Below are positions 9,835-21,180 of a stretch of 64,000 nt of DNA, piece by piece. The position numbers and the translations under genes are program-made. Within the stretch, counting starts at the first letter, position 1, and each line of letters begins with the position of its first letter. Origin of the DNA: Pontederia crassipes (lineage: Eukaryota; Streptophyta; Magnoliopsida; Commelinales; Pontederiaceae); contig CM060198.1 in the NCBI GenBank assembly GCA_030549335.1, forward strand, positions 43,130,353 through 43,194,352. The letters run 5' to 3'. Below the pieces are notes generated by a model. That model worked only from the letters and a program-made list of their open reading frames with translations, ran no database searches and had not been told where the DNA came from.

Positions 9835-12285
9835 ATGTCTACCATTAAATTTCTATCAGGTATCATGGACATAGAAGACGTTGAAGTTGACTTTATCCAA
9901 GAAGCGGTTGGAAGTAATAGTATTGAAGTAGGGATGGAGTTTGACAATTGTAACGAGGGATTGCTTGTTGAAGACAATCATGAGGAAGGGAATGTTGAAA
10001 ATTATCAAGATTCAAATTTTGTGAAATCTTTTGAGTTACCAAAGCCATCAGTTGGAATGACTTTTGAAAGTGATGATGAAGCATACAAATATTATAACAT
10101 GTATGCCAGGATGGTGGGTTTTTCTGTTAGAAAACATGTTTCTCATAAGTCCAGGTCACAGGAAATGTTATAAATAGAATGTTTGTTTGTTCTAAAGAAG
10201 GACATAAAGAGTTGAAGGAAGGTGTTGAAAAGGTGGTTAAACAAAGAAGAGAAGTTAGAGATAATTGTCTTGCTCATTTATATGTTGGCTTAAGAAAGGA
10301 TGGAAAATGGGAGATAAGAAAATTTCATGAAGAACACAGTCATCCTTTAACAACTCCTTCCAAGGTAAAATATTTGTGATCACAAAAAGAAATCTCGGCA
10401 ACTTCAAAAGAAGCAATTCTGAACCTACACAAGTTTGGCATGGGTCCATCGCGAATAGCTAGAGCACTTAATATGTCTGGTGAGCCACTTATAATAGCTC
10501 AACATTGTATTGATCATTTGAGAGCAAAAAGAAAAGGCAATTTTAATTCTGAATGTCTAAATATCATATCTTATTTTCGAAATAAGTTGAGCGGTGATGC
10601 AGGTTTCTTTGACAGATGGGAGTTGGATGAAGATGGCACTGTAATGAATTTTTTTTGGGCCGATGGCAGGGCAAGGGACAGTTATCTCACTTTTGGAGAT
10701 GTTGTTGTATTTGATACAACATATCGAACAAATAATTTAAGAATGCCATTTGCTCCTTTCACAGGAATTAATCATCATGGGAGATCGTGTCTATTTAGTT
10801 GTGCTTTACTTGCTGACGAGATTGAGGTGACATTTTGTTGGTTATTTTCTAAATGGACTGAATGTATGAATGGAAAGCAACCCACTTGCATCATTACCGA
10901 TCAGGATATTGCAATGGGCAATGCTATTCGTAGGGTGTTTCCACACACGAAACATATATATTGTACTTGGCATATTGCAAGGAATGCTATGATTCATCTA
11001 CAAGATCTTTATGCTCGTGGCACTTTTAAACAGGAATATAACAAATGGCTTTATGAATCTACGAACATAGAGATGTTTGAAGATGGTTGGCTTTTTTTGA
11101 AGCAGAAATTTTCTATACCAGATTGGCATTGGTTAGAGAGCATGTACAACAAGCGTAGTCAGTGGATTTCATTATATTTTCAAGATCTCTTTACTGCAGG
11201 CATGCGTACTACTCAAAGGGCTGAAAGCATGAATGCATTTTTTGATGGTTTTGTTAATGCAAACACATCGCTGTCTAACTTTGTACAACAATAGGACAAG
11301 GCAATTCAAAGTCATCGTGGACTTTAAGAACGAGAAGATTTTCATACGATGAACTCTACTCCAGTGTATCTTTCTAATAACCCATTAGAACTTGAAGCAG
11401 GAAAGATTTACACACATAATGTTTTTTGCAAGTTTCAAAAAGAATATGCACAAACCATCGATTTATATGGGCACAAAATTTACAAGGATGATGACAAATC
11501 TGTGTACTCGGTGTATCCTCCACAAGGTGTGGACGAAGGTAAAAATATTGTTGAATTTAGTCGTCAAGAAAGTCTTTTGTTAAAATGTTCTTGCAAGAAA
11601 TTTGAACAGGAAGGAATCCTTTGTGGTCATATTTTAACTATTCTCCACAAGAAAGGTGTAGGATATTTACCAAAGGAATATATCCTCCATCATTGGACAG
11701 TGAATGCACGATATGCAAATGGTTGTGTGGTGTATGATACAACATTATCCTCCCATGATTGCATTACACCATTTCAAAAATTGGCTTGGCAAAGTAATCT
11801 TTGGCGAATTGAAGAAATGGGTTTAATATCTCCAAAGTATTTGCAATTTCGAGCTCCATTGATAGATGATGTTATGAGTAAATTTAAGGTATTTCACATG
11901 GTAAATTCGCCTTTAGAACAAAGTCTACCAAGTAATAGTGAAGTTCCTGCAAGTCAAGCAAGTATTGTTGTGAGTCAAACAAGTGTTGTCAATGTGCAAG
12001 AAAATGAATTCATGATACGTGACCCACTACGTGTGAAGTCTAAAGGTAGACCAAGAAATGTTTCAAGAATTAAATCTGGGGTTAAAATATCTATGTCAAA
12101 AAAAGATTCTAAGAAGAGAAGTTGTGACCATTGTGGAAAGAGTGGACATGATAAAAGAACATGTCCAACATTTAAGGTAAATCATAAAAAATGTATTAAA
12201 TATTTTTCTATCTCGTATCTAATTCTTTTGTCTACTTTCGTAGGTTATGGAAGGCCCGGTTAATGAGATGAAACAATATAGCTAA
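9835..12285 (+). pseudogene. FAR1-RELATED SEQUENCE / MULE-transposase-like gene, broken
   Basis: FAR1/FHY3 proteins are transcription factors derived from Mutator-like transposases. Order seen: FAR1 DNA-binding domain ([26 protein letters not shown] near 10055-10130, continuing FVCSKEG... and CLAHLYV), MULE transposase core with Asp in DTTYR (10713), Asp in TDQD (10899) and Glu in RAESMNAFF (11223), SWIM zinc finger CSC...CGH (about 11587-11630), and a C-terminal zinc knuckle CDHCGKSGHDKRTC (about 12124-12165). Start may be ATG 9865, after a possible splice acceptor TTTCTATCAG. Breaks: frameshift near 10160; TGA at 10377 (Arg expected, CGA to TGA); TAG at 11292; TAA at 11325. A likely 67-base intron, 12177-12243 (GT...AG), leads to a last exon ending TAA at 12285. 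The DDE residues survive. Cannot tell a dead host gene from a dead transposon gene; no terminal inverted repeats found. Confidence 0.85.
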
Positions 12286-13099
12286 TCTATATTTATCGCA
12301 CAAAAGAGTAAGTTATTCTATTTCCTCCAACTTTAGTTGGCCATTTTATTGATTTCTGTATATTTCCCAGGATGATCAACAAAGAAGAGACTGTAGGCAA
12401 AAGATTAGGATGAACACCAATAGAGGAATTAAGTCATGCTGCGATACGACTAGGATCTTCAACAGGAAATGAATTAAGTCATATTGTGTTCTTTATGCTG
12501 TCTATGCACATGTTTATGAATCATGTTGTGAAACCTTCATTTTTATTATTCATGTTCTAGCGTCTATGCACATGATGTATGCAACTCTGAAATAAATCAA
12601 AATTGACGTTCTTGTGTTACAACCTCTAATTTCTTTCTTCTACACCCTTAGATTAGAGTTTGATACCACGACTTGAGACGCATGTGTTCCAAATGCAACA
12701 ATAAAGATAATATGTTTGACATTCATAAAAGAATAAATGGATTCAATCGAGGATATTGCCATTGCAACATGTTGCAGAAACTGTTCAAGAATTACCATGT
12801 ACATAGGAGATACATGTCATAGTTCAAAATCAGAATTCCATGCTCTTTGTTGCTGCAAGATAATCAAATGAAGAGAAGACATTCAACAACAAATGTAATT
12901 AAGTTCAAAGATGATGTATAGAATAATTGCAAGTACATGACGTTTTCTGTACACATAATGTTAAGATAACAGCAAGTTTCATACTACTTTCATCTGTAAA
13001 CACATTTCATACTACATTCATATGTAAAAATAAAAAAACTGCCAACGATGAGGGCTTCAGTGACGACATAGAAGATTGGGACTATGAGAGCTCCAAGGG
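12286..13099. other. 3' flank of the FAR1-like pseudogene, no gene seen
   Basis: It is AT-rich. Near 12308-12371 a GTAAGT...TTTCCCAG pair could mark an intron in a 3' untranslated region, as is common in this gene family. Otherwise no ORF, RNA gene or repeat is recognised. Confidence 0.4.
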
Positions 13100-14060
13100 T
13101 TAAGGGAGATTGGCGGCGGCGAGTGACGAGGGCGATCGGAGGTGGCGGGGTGACGAGGTAGTTCAGCAGCGGCGAGTGACGGGGCGATCAGAGGCGGCGG
13201 GTGACGAGGGCAATCGGAGGAGGCATGTGACGAGGGCCATCGACGGCGGCGAGTGACGAGGGAGATCGACGGTGGTGGGCGACGAGGGAGATTGGCGGCG
13301 ACGGGCGACGAGGGAGATCAGTGGCAGCGTCGGACGAGGGAGGATCAGCGGCGGCGAGTGACGAGGGCGATCGGTGGCGGCAGTGACGAGGGCGATCGGC
13401 GGCGGCAAGAATCAAGGGAGATCAGTGGCGGCGAGAAACGAGGGAGATCAGTGGCGACGTCGGATGAGGGCGATCGACGGCGGTGACTGACGAGTGCGAT
13501 CAGCAGCGGCGGGTGATGAGGGCGATCGGCGGCAGCGGGTGACGGGAGATCAGCGGCGGCGGCGTGTGACGAGGCAATCGGCGGTGGCGGGTGACGAGGG
13601 TGATCAGCGGCGGCGAGTGACGAGGGAGATCGGCAGCGGCGAGTCACAAGGGTGATGGGCGGCGGCGAGTCACAAGGGTGATCGGCGGCGGTGAGTGATG
13701 GGAGATCAGCGGCGACGAGTGACGAGGGCGATCGGCGGCGGCGAGTCACGAGGGCGATCGGCGGCGGCGAGTGATGGGAACCAGCGGCGATCAGCGGGGT
13801 GACGAGGGAGATCGACAGTGGCAGGTGACGAGGGAGATCAACGACGGCATCGGACGAGGGAGATCGGCGGCACCGGACGAGGGAGATCAGCGGTGGCATC
13901 GGACGCAGGAGGTCAGCGGCACCGGATGAGGGAGATCGGCGGCGGCGTCGGACGCAGGAGGTCAGCGGCACCGGACGATGGAGATCGGCGTTGGCGTCGG
14001 ACGTGGGAGGTCAGAGGCACCGGACTAGGGAGATCAGCGGGGTGTCGGTCGCAGGAAATC
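13100..14060. repeat. GC-rich minisatellite (about 25-30 bp units)
   Basis: Tandem degenerate units of the form GGCGGCGGCGAGTGACGAGGG followed by CGATC or AGATC run for almost 1 kb. Unit sequences drift toward the right, where a variant with CACCGGACGAGGGAGATC takes over (about 13840-14040). Because the units often keep phase, long spurious frames rich in Arg/Gly (plus) or Pro/Ser/Arg (minus) appear on both strands; these have no start context and no recognisable domain. The array is many-fold richer in GC than its flanks. Confidence 0.85.
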
Positions 14061-14269
14061 AGCAGAGGGAGATCTGATTTTAGGGCATGCATCTGCACAT
14101 GAACCGGCGGAAGAACACGATTTTGAACCCGCACGTAGACGGCGGAAGAACATCTGAACCGGCAACGAACCGGGCGTGAACCGGCCGCACCCTCTCGTCC
14201 CTTGATGTTTGATCGGACGATGGAGGATTTAAGCAGCATCCTGCTACTCACTTCATTAAATCCTTATAG
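14061..14269. other. GC-rich flank of the minisatellite
   Basis: It contains a short imperfect duplication built on GAACCGGCGGAAGAACA and GACGGCGGAAGAACATCTGAACCGGC (14100-14165). No coding potential is seen. Confidence 0.4.
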
Positions 14270-14590
14270 ATGAAAAAAGGGAAAGAATAATTTTAAAAAA
14301 ATGATTAAGGGGGACATACATATGGTTTCTTATATGCTTCATATACAAATTATTCTTTTTGATGAAACAAAAGGAAGAGAAATATACGAGAAATATGATA
14401 TGAATATCACATTATATGAAGAGTTCCTTACAACTTATACGTATGTGAATAATCTATCATTGTAAGGAAAGTTAAGTGTTAGGGAAAGTAAAATTGATTT
14501 TACAACATTTTACAACTTATTTTATAACTTTTTTGCATCTTAGTCATTTTTTCATATTTTTCGATTTGCCTTAATAAAAAATGGGGAGAT

Positions 14591-14960
14591 TGTTGGATCT
14601 AAGTTTTAATGACATACAAAATTATATTTTGATGATACAAACCTCGAAATATTAAAGTTAAAATGCTGAAAAAGTTTAAAGAAAAAGAGACAACTTTATG
14701 CACTACATTTTAATTAAATAATTGACTATATCCTATTAGATTCTGAATGAATCCTAAATATCAAAGTTATTGAGAATCATGTTATCCATAGAATTCAAGA
14801 TTATCTAATTTGGATAACTGTGCAAAACGTTATGATCAAAATAATGCAAGTCAGTCAACCAGTTGGTCGACAGAATGAAGATCGGTCGACCGATTTAAGA
14901 TGTCGGTCGACTGATCCAAGATGTCGGTCAACCGATCAATGCATACACTGCCCACGTTCC
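14591..14960 (+). repeat. SIRE-type LTR, left part (TGTTGG start)
   Basis: It starts right after the polypurine tract. At 14860-14940 it carries a short array built on the palindrome GGTCGACC with ATGTC spacers, repeated about three times. The Athila-2 element is inserted just after this array. Confidence 0.75.
14956..14960 (+). repeat. Athila-2 target-site duplication, left copy (GTTCC)
   Basis: GTTCC precedes the LTR start TGATCACTAG and is repeated at 30697-30701 right after the 3' LTR. Confidence 0.9.
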
Positions 14961-16550
14961 TGATCACTAGCTGATCATATTATGTTTTTACCCCATTTTC
15001 GATTAAGTTCATATGTGTCGAGCCCTCATTTTGCCACACATTTGGTAAATTATGCATGAAATGCACTAGATCGTGATAACAAGCTAGCCATCCTCATTTT
15101 ATATTCAATTCCATGTGCATAGAGGTTTTGAATGGTTAAAATCTATAAGATTATTAATTCTGTACCAAGTTATCATTTTTAGGGGCAAAACTATCATTTC
15201 GATGTGCAAGATTATCATTCTTGCATAACAGCATTAGGCAATCACTTAATTGCTGTCCTAACTCCTTGTTGCTCTGATTTGATCACATTTGGGTAATCAT
15301 AATTAAATTTTCAACAAGTTATCATTTATTTGCACAAAGTTATCATTCCTAGCTCAAGTTATCATTCTTATTAAGCGTCATCCATATCTGATAATTAAAC
15401 CCATTTAATTGCTGTCCAAACCCATACTTGTTCAATTCCTATTCCAAAACTTAGACACCTGCTATTCTTGCTGCTTTGAACCACTCATATTTGGAAGTTA
15501 TCATTCCGGGGGCATGAAGTTATCCTTCCTGTGCGATCTTGTTCATATCTGATAATTGACAACATCCTCATGTTGTCCTAATCCCTGGCCATTCTAAATT
15601 AATCATCTTTGAATAATCATGGTTTAATCTACACAGGACTATTACTTCTATGCAATGTTATCATTCAAGTGCATATAATTATCATTTATGTGCAAGGATT
15701 TCATTCCTGCACAACACTAAATTTCATTTGACAATGGAGCCGATATTAGTAGTTGTCCTAACCCTTATTTGTTTAAATCTTATTTGAGGACTTTGATGCT
15801 TGTTGTTTTGCTTCTTCTAGCAGGTATTAAGAAGGCTGCACAAGCTGGAAAAGGAGGGGGGACCACTGCTAGCTACCCAAAAAGCAGTCTGAAATCTACT
15901 GGAGTTTCAGGACCACAGGACAAGTGGCCTAAATAAAATGCCATGGAACATTCTAATCTGCATCCAAGTGTGATGAAGAGTCATATAAAAGCTGAGAAAC
16001 TTGGAGAAGCAAAGGGAGGAGCGTCCATTGCAGGGTTTCTGGTCCATAAGCAAAGAGGGAGGAGCTGAAGTGGAGCCGTTGGAACATTTTTGATTTCCTG
16101 TCGATAGATATTCATTCGAGGATGTTTTGTACCAGCTTCTCAATATGTTTTATATTAATCTTTGTAATTATAATGAGCTAAATCCCAGCTCTCCTAGGAT
16201 AGGATAGTAATCTAGTTTGGTTATGGATGGAGTATGAACATTACTGAATTCCTGTCTGATGTCAAAATAATTCTGATTTCTGATTTCTGATTTCTTATTT
16301 TTCATTGGAATCTGTTTATCAATGTGAAACCCTAATTGTATTAACAACTGAGAGGTTGCTTTATGGTTTCATTCTTGTTCAGAAATGAATCAAGATGCAT
16401 TGGTACTTCTAAGATTTCAATCTATGATTATTACTGATTTCCCTTCCTGATTTAGTTATTTCTGTAATCTGATTTCCTGAATTCTGTAGGAATTTGCTTT
16501 GTTGTTGTAAGACCCCTGATTTCATTAACCACTGAGAAGTGAACTTAAGG

Positions 16551-18080
16551 TCAACCCCTGATATGAATTTTTCTTTACTATGCGTGCAATCTGTTATAAT
16601 ATTAGGTCAATCCTTATGTTTAATAGTTACTTGAGTTATAAGAGTAAATATTTAAGGTTCATATACCATTTCAATTAATTATATTTCATATGTGATAGGC
16701 TTGTGTTCATATCATAGTAGTAATGTGTTTCTTATTATTATTGTTATAGGAGTAGAAGAGTAAAGTAGTGAAAAGAGAAAGGAAAAGATTTTGTTAGCCC
16801 TTATAGGTAAGTTGATTTCTCCTACTCTATGTTTTCACCTCTTCTGAATTCGGTGTGACATCGATTATTATATGTATTGAATATGTTTTATAATGCTATG
16901 AATTGATTTTGAGATATGCAATTATGAAAAGTATATGTGATATGATCTGAATGGATTGTGATGAGTGCAATCTTGTTCATTTTAAAATGGTGTTGGATAT
17001 GATTCATCTTCTGATAGTCATGAGATATTTGTTATGTAATGAATCATGCATCGACATCCATTTGCATTTGCATATATGATGGTTGGAGCTAAGTGCTACA
17101 TCGCTGATCACGATGGGAGCCAATTCTAGAGTCCAATCCATCATTCTGTTCTCCAGTAATGGGATGAGATAGGCTGGAGCTAAGTGCCATGCAGAGCTAA
17201 GTGCCACATCGTGAGTAGTCGCGATGGGGGTCACCTCTAGAATTCGTAGGGGCCACCTCTAGAGTCCACCTATCATTTTATGATTTGTTCCCCGAAAGGG
17301 ATGAGGTAGAATGGAACTAAGTGCTACATCGCTGATCACGATGGGAGCCATCTCTAGAGTCCACCTACCGACCACTGGCCAATTGGTGATCCGTGCATAC
17401 ATATGAGAGTGTTGCATTGCATACACATGTTTGATATGTTTAAGTGACAATGAATGTAAATTGAGTGCAATGCTTTTGATTGGGATGTTATATATATATT
17501 TAGTAAATGTATGAAGATATTGACTTTGATATTATGATTAATGCATGTATGTTTATGTCTCCTCGAATTTATTAGATGATAACACATATCTTATGAGTTA
17601 TCATCTTTCTGAGCTATTATTTGCTCACAGTGTTGTTGTACACTTTTTCAGATCAGTAGAATTTTTGGGAGCGCGAGAGACAGCCTTAGCAGGGTGTGGA
17701 TCCTTTTTGCTGCTAAGGTATTGAGAAGTCATGTGTCCCACTGTGCGTATTAGATAGAAGACTTGCAGCTCTCATATTCCTCTGTTGGGATATGGAGAGA
17801 GTTTGATATATGCTATGTATGAAAAGTAATTTTGTATCTTGTAAAATGTAAATCTTTTATGACTATATGGTGGTGTAAACCCTAGGGTTGTTACATGCTC
17901 TGAATGGTCAATATAAACTGCGTGGTTTGCTTATATGTGTTATTATTTTCTTGTATTATCTAGAGGAGTTATGCACAATTTTACTCAAAATAATAATAAT
18001 AATAATAATAAATTTATTTGATCGTCTATAATTAATCGCGAGCTCTGATCTAAATCACCGTTTAAAGTAGGGTCGTGACA
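16551..18080 (+). repeat. Captured segment in Athila-2 5' LTR, probably a chromovirus-type solo LTR
   Basis: The equivalent position in the Athila-1 LTR (about 8735) has no such sequence, so this is an insertion. It ends GGGTCGTGACA, a common Ty3/Gypsy LTR terminus, and has LTR-like content: a roughly 115-bp tandem repeat at 17085-17375, a TGAGCTATTATTTGCTCAC stretch near 17610, and a GT-rich tail. The left boundary and target duplication are unclear. The same insert is in the 3' LTR, so it was in the LTR before this copy transposed. Confidence 0.65.
17085..17375 (+). repeat. About 115-bp tandem repeat inside the captured segment
   Basis: Two to three degenerate units share GGAGCTAAGTGCTACATCG, TGATCACGATGGGAGCCA and CTCTAGAGTCCACC, with AATGGGATGAGATAG-type joins. 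The same array stands in the 3' LTR at about 28856-29125. Confidence 0.7.
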
Positions 18081-18691
18081 TTCTTACTGTTCAGAGATGA
18101 ACCAAGAAGCAATGACAATTGTTGAATTTCCAATTGTAATCATGTGCTCAATGCTTCCAATTAATTAGGGCTAATGTAAATTTCATTTCAATTTGTAGTT
18201 GAGAGACTGATTCTAAATCCCCTTGCTGTTTAGAGATAAATCAAGAAGCACTAGCATTAATGTTGGATTGGTTTCATTCTTGCCTAGTTAATTGAAGTGA
18301 TTTTCTTATTATTATGAATGCAATTGGTTTATATCATTTCAGACTTTACTGAATTGTCAAATCTGAGAGGATTTTGGCAATATTAGTAAGGAACTTCTTT
18401 TTGTGTTTAATGATAACTTGATATCAGTAAGGAACTTCTTTCTCATTCAACTTAACTAATCATAAATATGAGAATATGAATGATTAGTCCTGACTTCATA
18501 TTGTTGTGACAACAACCCTTTTTAAGTTGAGTCAGAATTGAGTGCATTAATGAATTGTTCTAATCATCCATACTTAAATTAGATGAATCCCCATTCCTAG
18601 GAGAATCTTCCCATTGATTGATAAACCTTTTTAGTTTTTAATTCAGCATCTAAATTTCAGTCCATAGAAATCTCCAAAACACCAAAAATAG

Positions 18692-19246
18692 GTAGGGGTG
18701 TTCACCGAGTACCCGACCTGCCCCTTTTGGGTCGGGTCGGGTTGGGGGTCTGGTCGGACCCGACCCGATCCGACCCCAACCCGACCTAGGGTCGGGTCAA
18801 ATCGGGTTGGATTTCCAACCCGATTTGACCCGACCTGACTCGACCCGTCAACCCATTTTTTTTATTTTTTTTAATTTTAAATATTTTTATTCAATTTAAG
18901 TATTATATATCATCTAAAATTTAAAAATATATATAAAATAATATATTTTAAATAGAGAATAATATGTAGATATTTAAAACAATATTTTTATGCCTAAAAA
19001 TACTTTATTTTATATTTAAAATAAATTAGTAAATGATTTTTTGTATTAAAAATTAAAAAGAAAAATTAAAAAAAAGAAAAAGGGTGGTCGGGTAACCCGA
19101 CCACCCGACCCGACCCAACCCGGCCCGGGCCGGGTCGGGTTGGGTCGCGTCCTTTCATAAAAAAAATTGAAATCCGACCCAACCCGACCCGACCAAACTC
19201 GGCCGGGTTGGGTCGGATTTGGTCACGGGTCGGGTCAAACCCGACC
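18692..19246. mobile_element. GGGTCGGG-rich foldback/MITE-like insertion
   Basis: It is present only in the 5' LTR of Athila-2, replacing AATAGTTATTC of the 3' LTR, so it arrived after Athila-2. It starts TAGGGGTGTTCACC, like the hAT-type MITE at 39993. Both ends are rich in GGGTCGGGT or its complement; the middle (18850-19080) is very AT-rich. It contains a perfect hairpin with 22-base arms at 18790-18811 and 18814-18835. The right end lacks the matching CACCCCTA terminus and may be truncated. Confidence 0.7.
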
Positions 19247-19312
19247 GTATCCTTTTTGCCACATTTAAAAATATGTTTTGACTTTCCTTAATTTCCTATT
19301 TTTGCCACTTGA

Positions 19313-19384
19313 GTCTAGATTGTTTTAGTGAGTCGGGTCTAGATTGTTTTAGTGAGTCGGGTCTAGATTGTTTTAGTGAGTCAT
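19313..19384 (+). repeat. 24-bp unit repeated three times
   Basis: Units start at 19313, 19337 and 19361 with GTCTAGATTGTTTTAGTGAG. The 3' LTR and the Athila-1 LTR have a single copy, so this expanded in this LTR only. Confidence 0.9.
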
Positions 19385-19548
19385 TGGCCTTCAAATCACT
19401 GTGGATACAACACTTCAGTCTATTACAAATTGACCTGTGCACTTGCAGTAGAGAGGAAGTGAGGAGTGTGAACACATTTCATAATATTCAATTATGAACC
19501 ATAAAATCAGCAAGTTTTCACTACTGCACTCATTCCACATCAAATTAT

Positions 19549-19566
19549 TGGCGTCATTGCTGGGGA
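19549..19566 (+). promoter_or_regulatory. Athila-2 primer-binding site
   Basis: TGGCGTCATTGCTGGGGA lies seven bases after the LTR end. It differs at a few C/T positions from TGGCGCCGTTGCCGGGGA, the site pairing with a plant tRNA-Asp 3' end that is known in Athila elements. Confidence 0.85.
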
Positions 19567-19729
19567 TTTGAGGCTAATTAGATTAACTTAGATAGTTTAG
19601 ATTAGTTTTAGACTAGTTATCAGTCCATTTTCTAGCCTAGTTTTTAGTTTTTGCAAGTTATCATTCTGAATTTTAAATTTCTGTCCAGTTTTCTTTTTTT
19701 CCTGAATTTGATACTTCTGAATTCAATTT

Positions 19730-21180
19730 ATGCTGGGTTTGGACAATCAAGAGGACTTATACTTATCAGAACCTGAACCTGAAAGGAGATTTAATAGATG
19801 GAGGAGATTGCAAAGGGAAGAAGCAAGAAGAAGAATTTTTTAAGAGGAGACAAACAATCCAGAAATTGAAGAGGCTATCAATGAAAACGTGGCTGCTCCT
19901 ACGACACTTAAGGATTGTTATTCACCCAGCAATGTCAGAAATCAACCTATGGATGGAGCCATAGCAACTGTGGCTAATTTTGAAGTGAATCCAGCATTGG
20001 TCACAATGAAAAGGCAATATCAATTTGCTGGATTGAGGACTGAGGATCCAGCCTCACATATTGACAACTTCAAGGAGATTTGTAACACAATCCTCTTCAA
20101 TAATACCCCTATGAATGTTGTGTACATGAGACTATTTCCTTTTTCACTCAAGGACAGGGCCAAGACTTGGTACAAGACCCTCAAACCTGAAGAAATTGCA
20201 ACTTGGGAGTCCATTGTGCAATTATTTCTATCTGAATTTTTTCCTCCTAGCAAGACTGACAATTATAGGGATTAAATAGTCATATTTTATCAATTGGATC
20301 AAGAAAACATATGTGATGCATGACAAAGACTCCAAAGTTTGTTGAGGGCATGTCCACACCATGGATTTGAGAAATGGCAATTGGTTAATTATTTCCACAA
20401 GGGTCTGAATTATCCATTTAAAGTGGCATTGGACACTGCTGCAGGAGGAATTTTTGCATCCAAGAACATTGATGAAGCTTACCAATTGATAGAGAACATT
20501 GCCAAGAACCACCATTTCCTTACTCATGACAGGACAAGAAGGCCATCAAATGATAATCAAGTCAACAATATTTTTGTCCAAATTGAAGAAGTTTTGCAAA
20601 AGGCCTTGGAAAAGCTAAATCTGTCAACCAATGTCAACAAGGCTTCCAATTCTAAAATCAGATGTGATGTGTGTGGAAATCAAGGCCATGTCACAGAGAG
20701 TTGCAATCTTATTATGCAACAATATGAAAAATCCATTGATCAAGTGAATGCTGTGGGGAATTTTGGAGTGAAGCCCCTTGCTGAGTTCTATACTACAGAA
20801 AATAGGAACCACCCCTACTTTTCCTACAAGGCCAATCATTACCAAGCCCCACCTATGCAAAATTCAAATTGGCAACCTAAGATTTTGCCAAGGACCTAAC
20901 CACCTCCATATTAGCCTCCAAATGTCCCAATGCAAAGACCTCCTTATGAGCCACAAGTCCAAGCCACTCAATTGTCAAAAATGGAGGAGTTGCTGGAAAC
21001 CATTCTTAAGAAGCAAGAAAAGCAGGAAGACGCAATGCAGAAGCTGACCATTGGATATGAAACTTTGAGTGCCAATCAAAAGTTGCTTGAGAGTCAAATT
21101 ACCCAACAAGCAAGCACCTCAGCTAGGCCACCAATGTTTTTCCCTGGACAACCAGAATTCAATCCCAAGGAACAAGTCCA
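19730..21180 (+). pseudogene. gag: Athila-2 gag, with in-frame stops
   Basis: The frame can be followed from ATG 19730 (MLGLDNQED) without a frameshift. Stops: TAA near 19835, TAA at 20273, TGA at 20321 (Trp), TAA at 20897 and a TAG shortly after. Capsid-like blocks are KRQYQFAGLRTEDPASH, RLFPFSLKDRAKTWYKTL and LLRACPHHGFEKWQLVNYFHKGLN. The zinc knuckle CDVC-GNQG-H-VTES-C (near 20665-20705) is intact. It has the segment EEIATWESI with its upstream TLKPE residues, which Athila-1 lost. The region ends in a Gln/Lys-rich coiled segment and a variable acidic linker. Confidence 0.9.

Larger units (their letters stand above)
14961..19542 (+). repeat. Athila-2 5' LTR (4582 bp)
   Basis: Termini are TGATCA and CATCA. 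Upstream repeats with GTCCTAA-type starts at 15255, 15414, 15575 and 15755 give units of 159-180 bp; TTATCA/CTATCA motifs inside are 19-21 bp apart (15170, 15191, 15212; 15319, 15340, 15359). A TATA box (CATATAAAAGC) is near 15984. Hairpin modules are at 16374, 18083 and 18222. Differences from the 3' LTR are the foldback insertion at 18692-19246, a 24-bp triplication at 19313-19384 and a longer AAT microsatellite near 17989-18010. Confidence 0.92.

Noticed and set aside
13163-13971. Long open frames on both strands in the GC-rich array
   Set aside because: They follow the repeat phase, encode only Arg/Gly or Pro/Ser/Leu runs and have no domain; typical of a minisatellite, not a gene.
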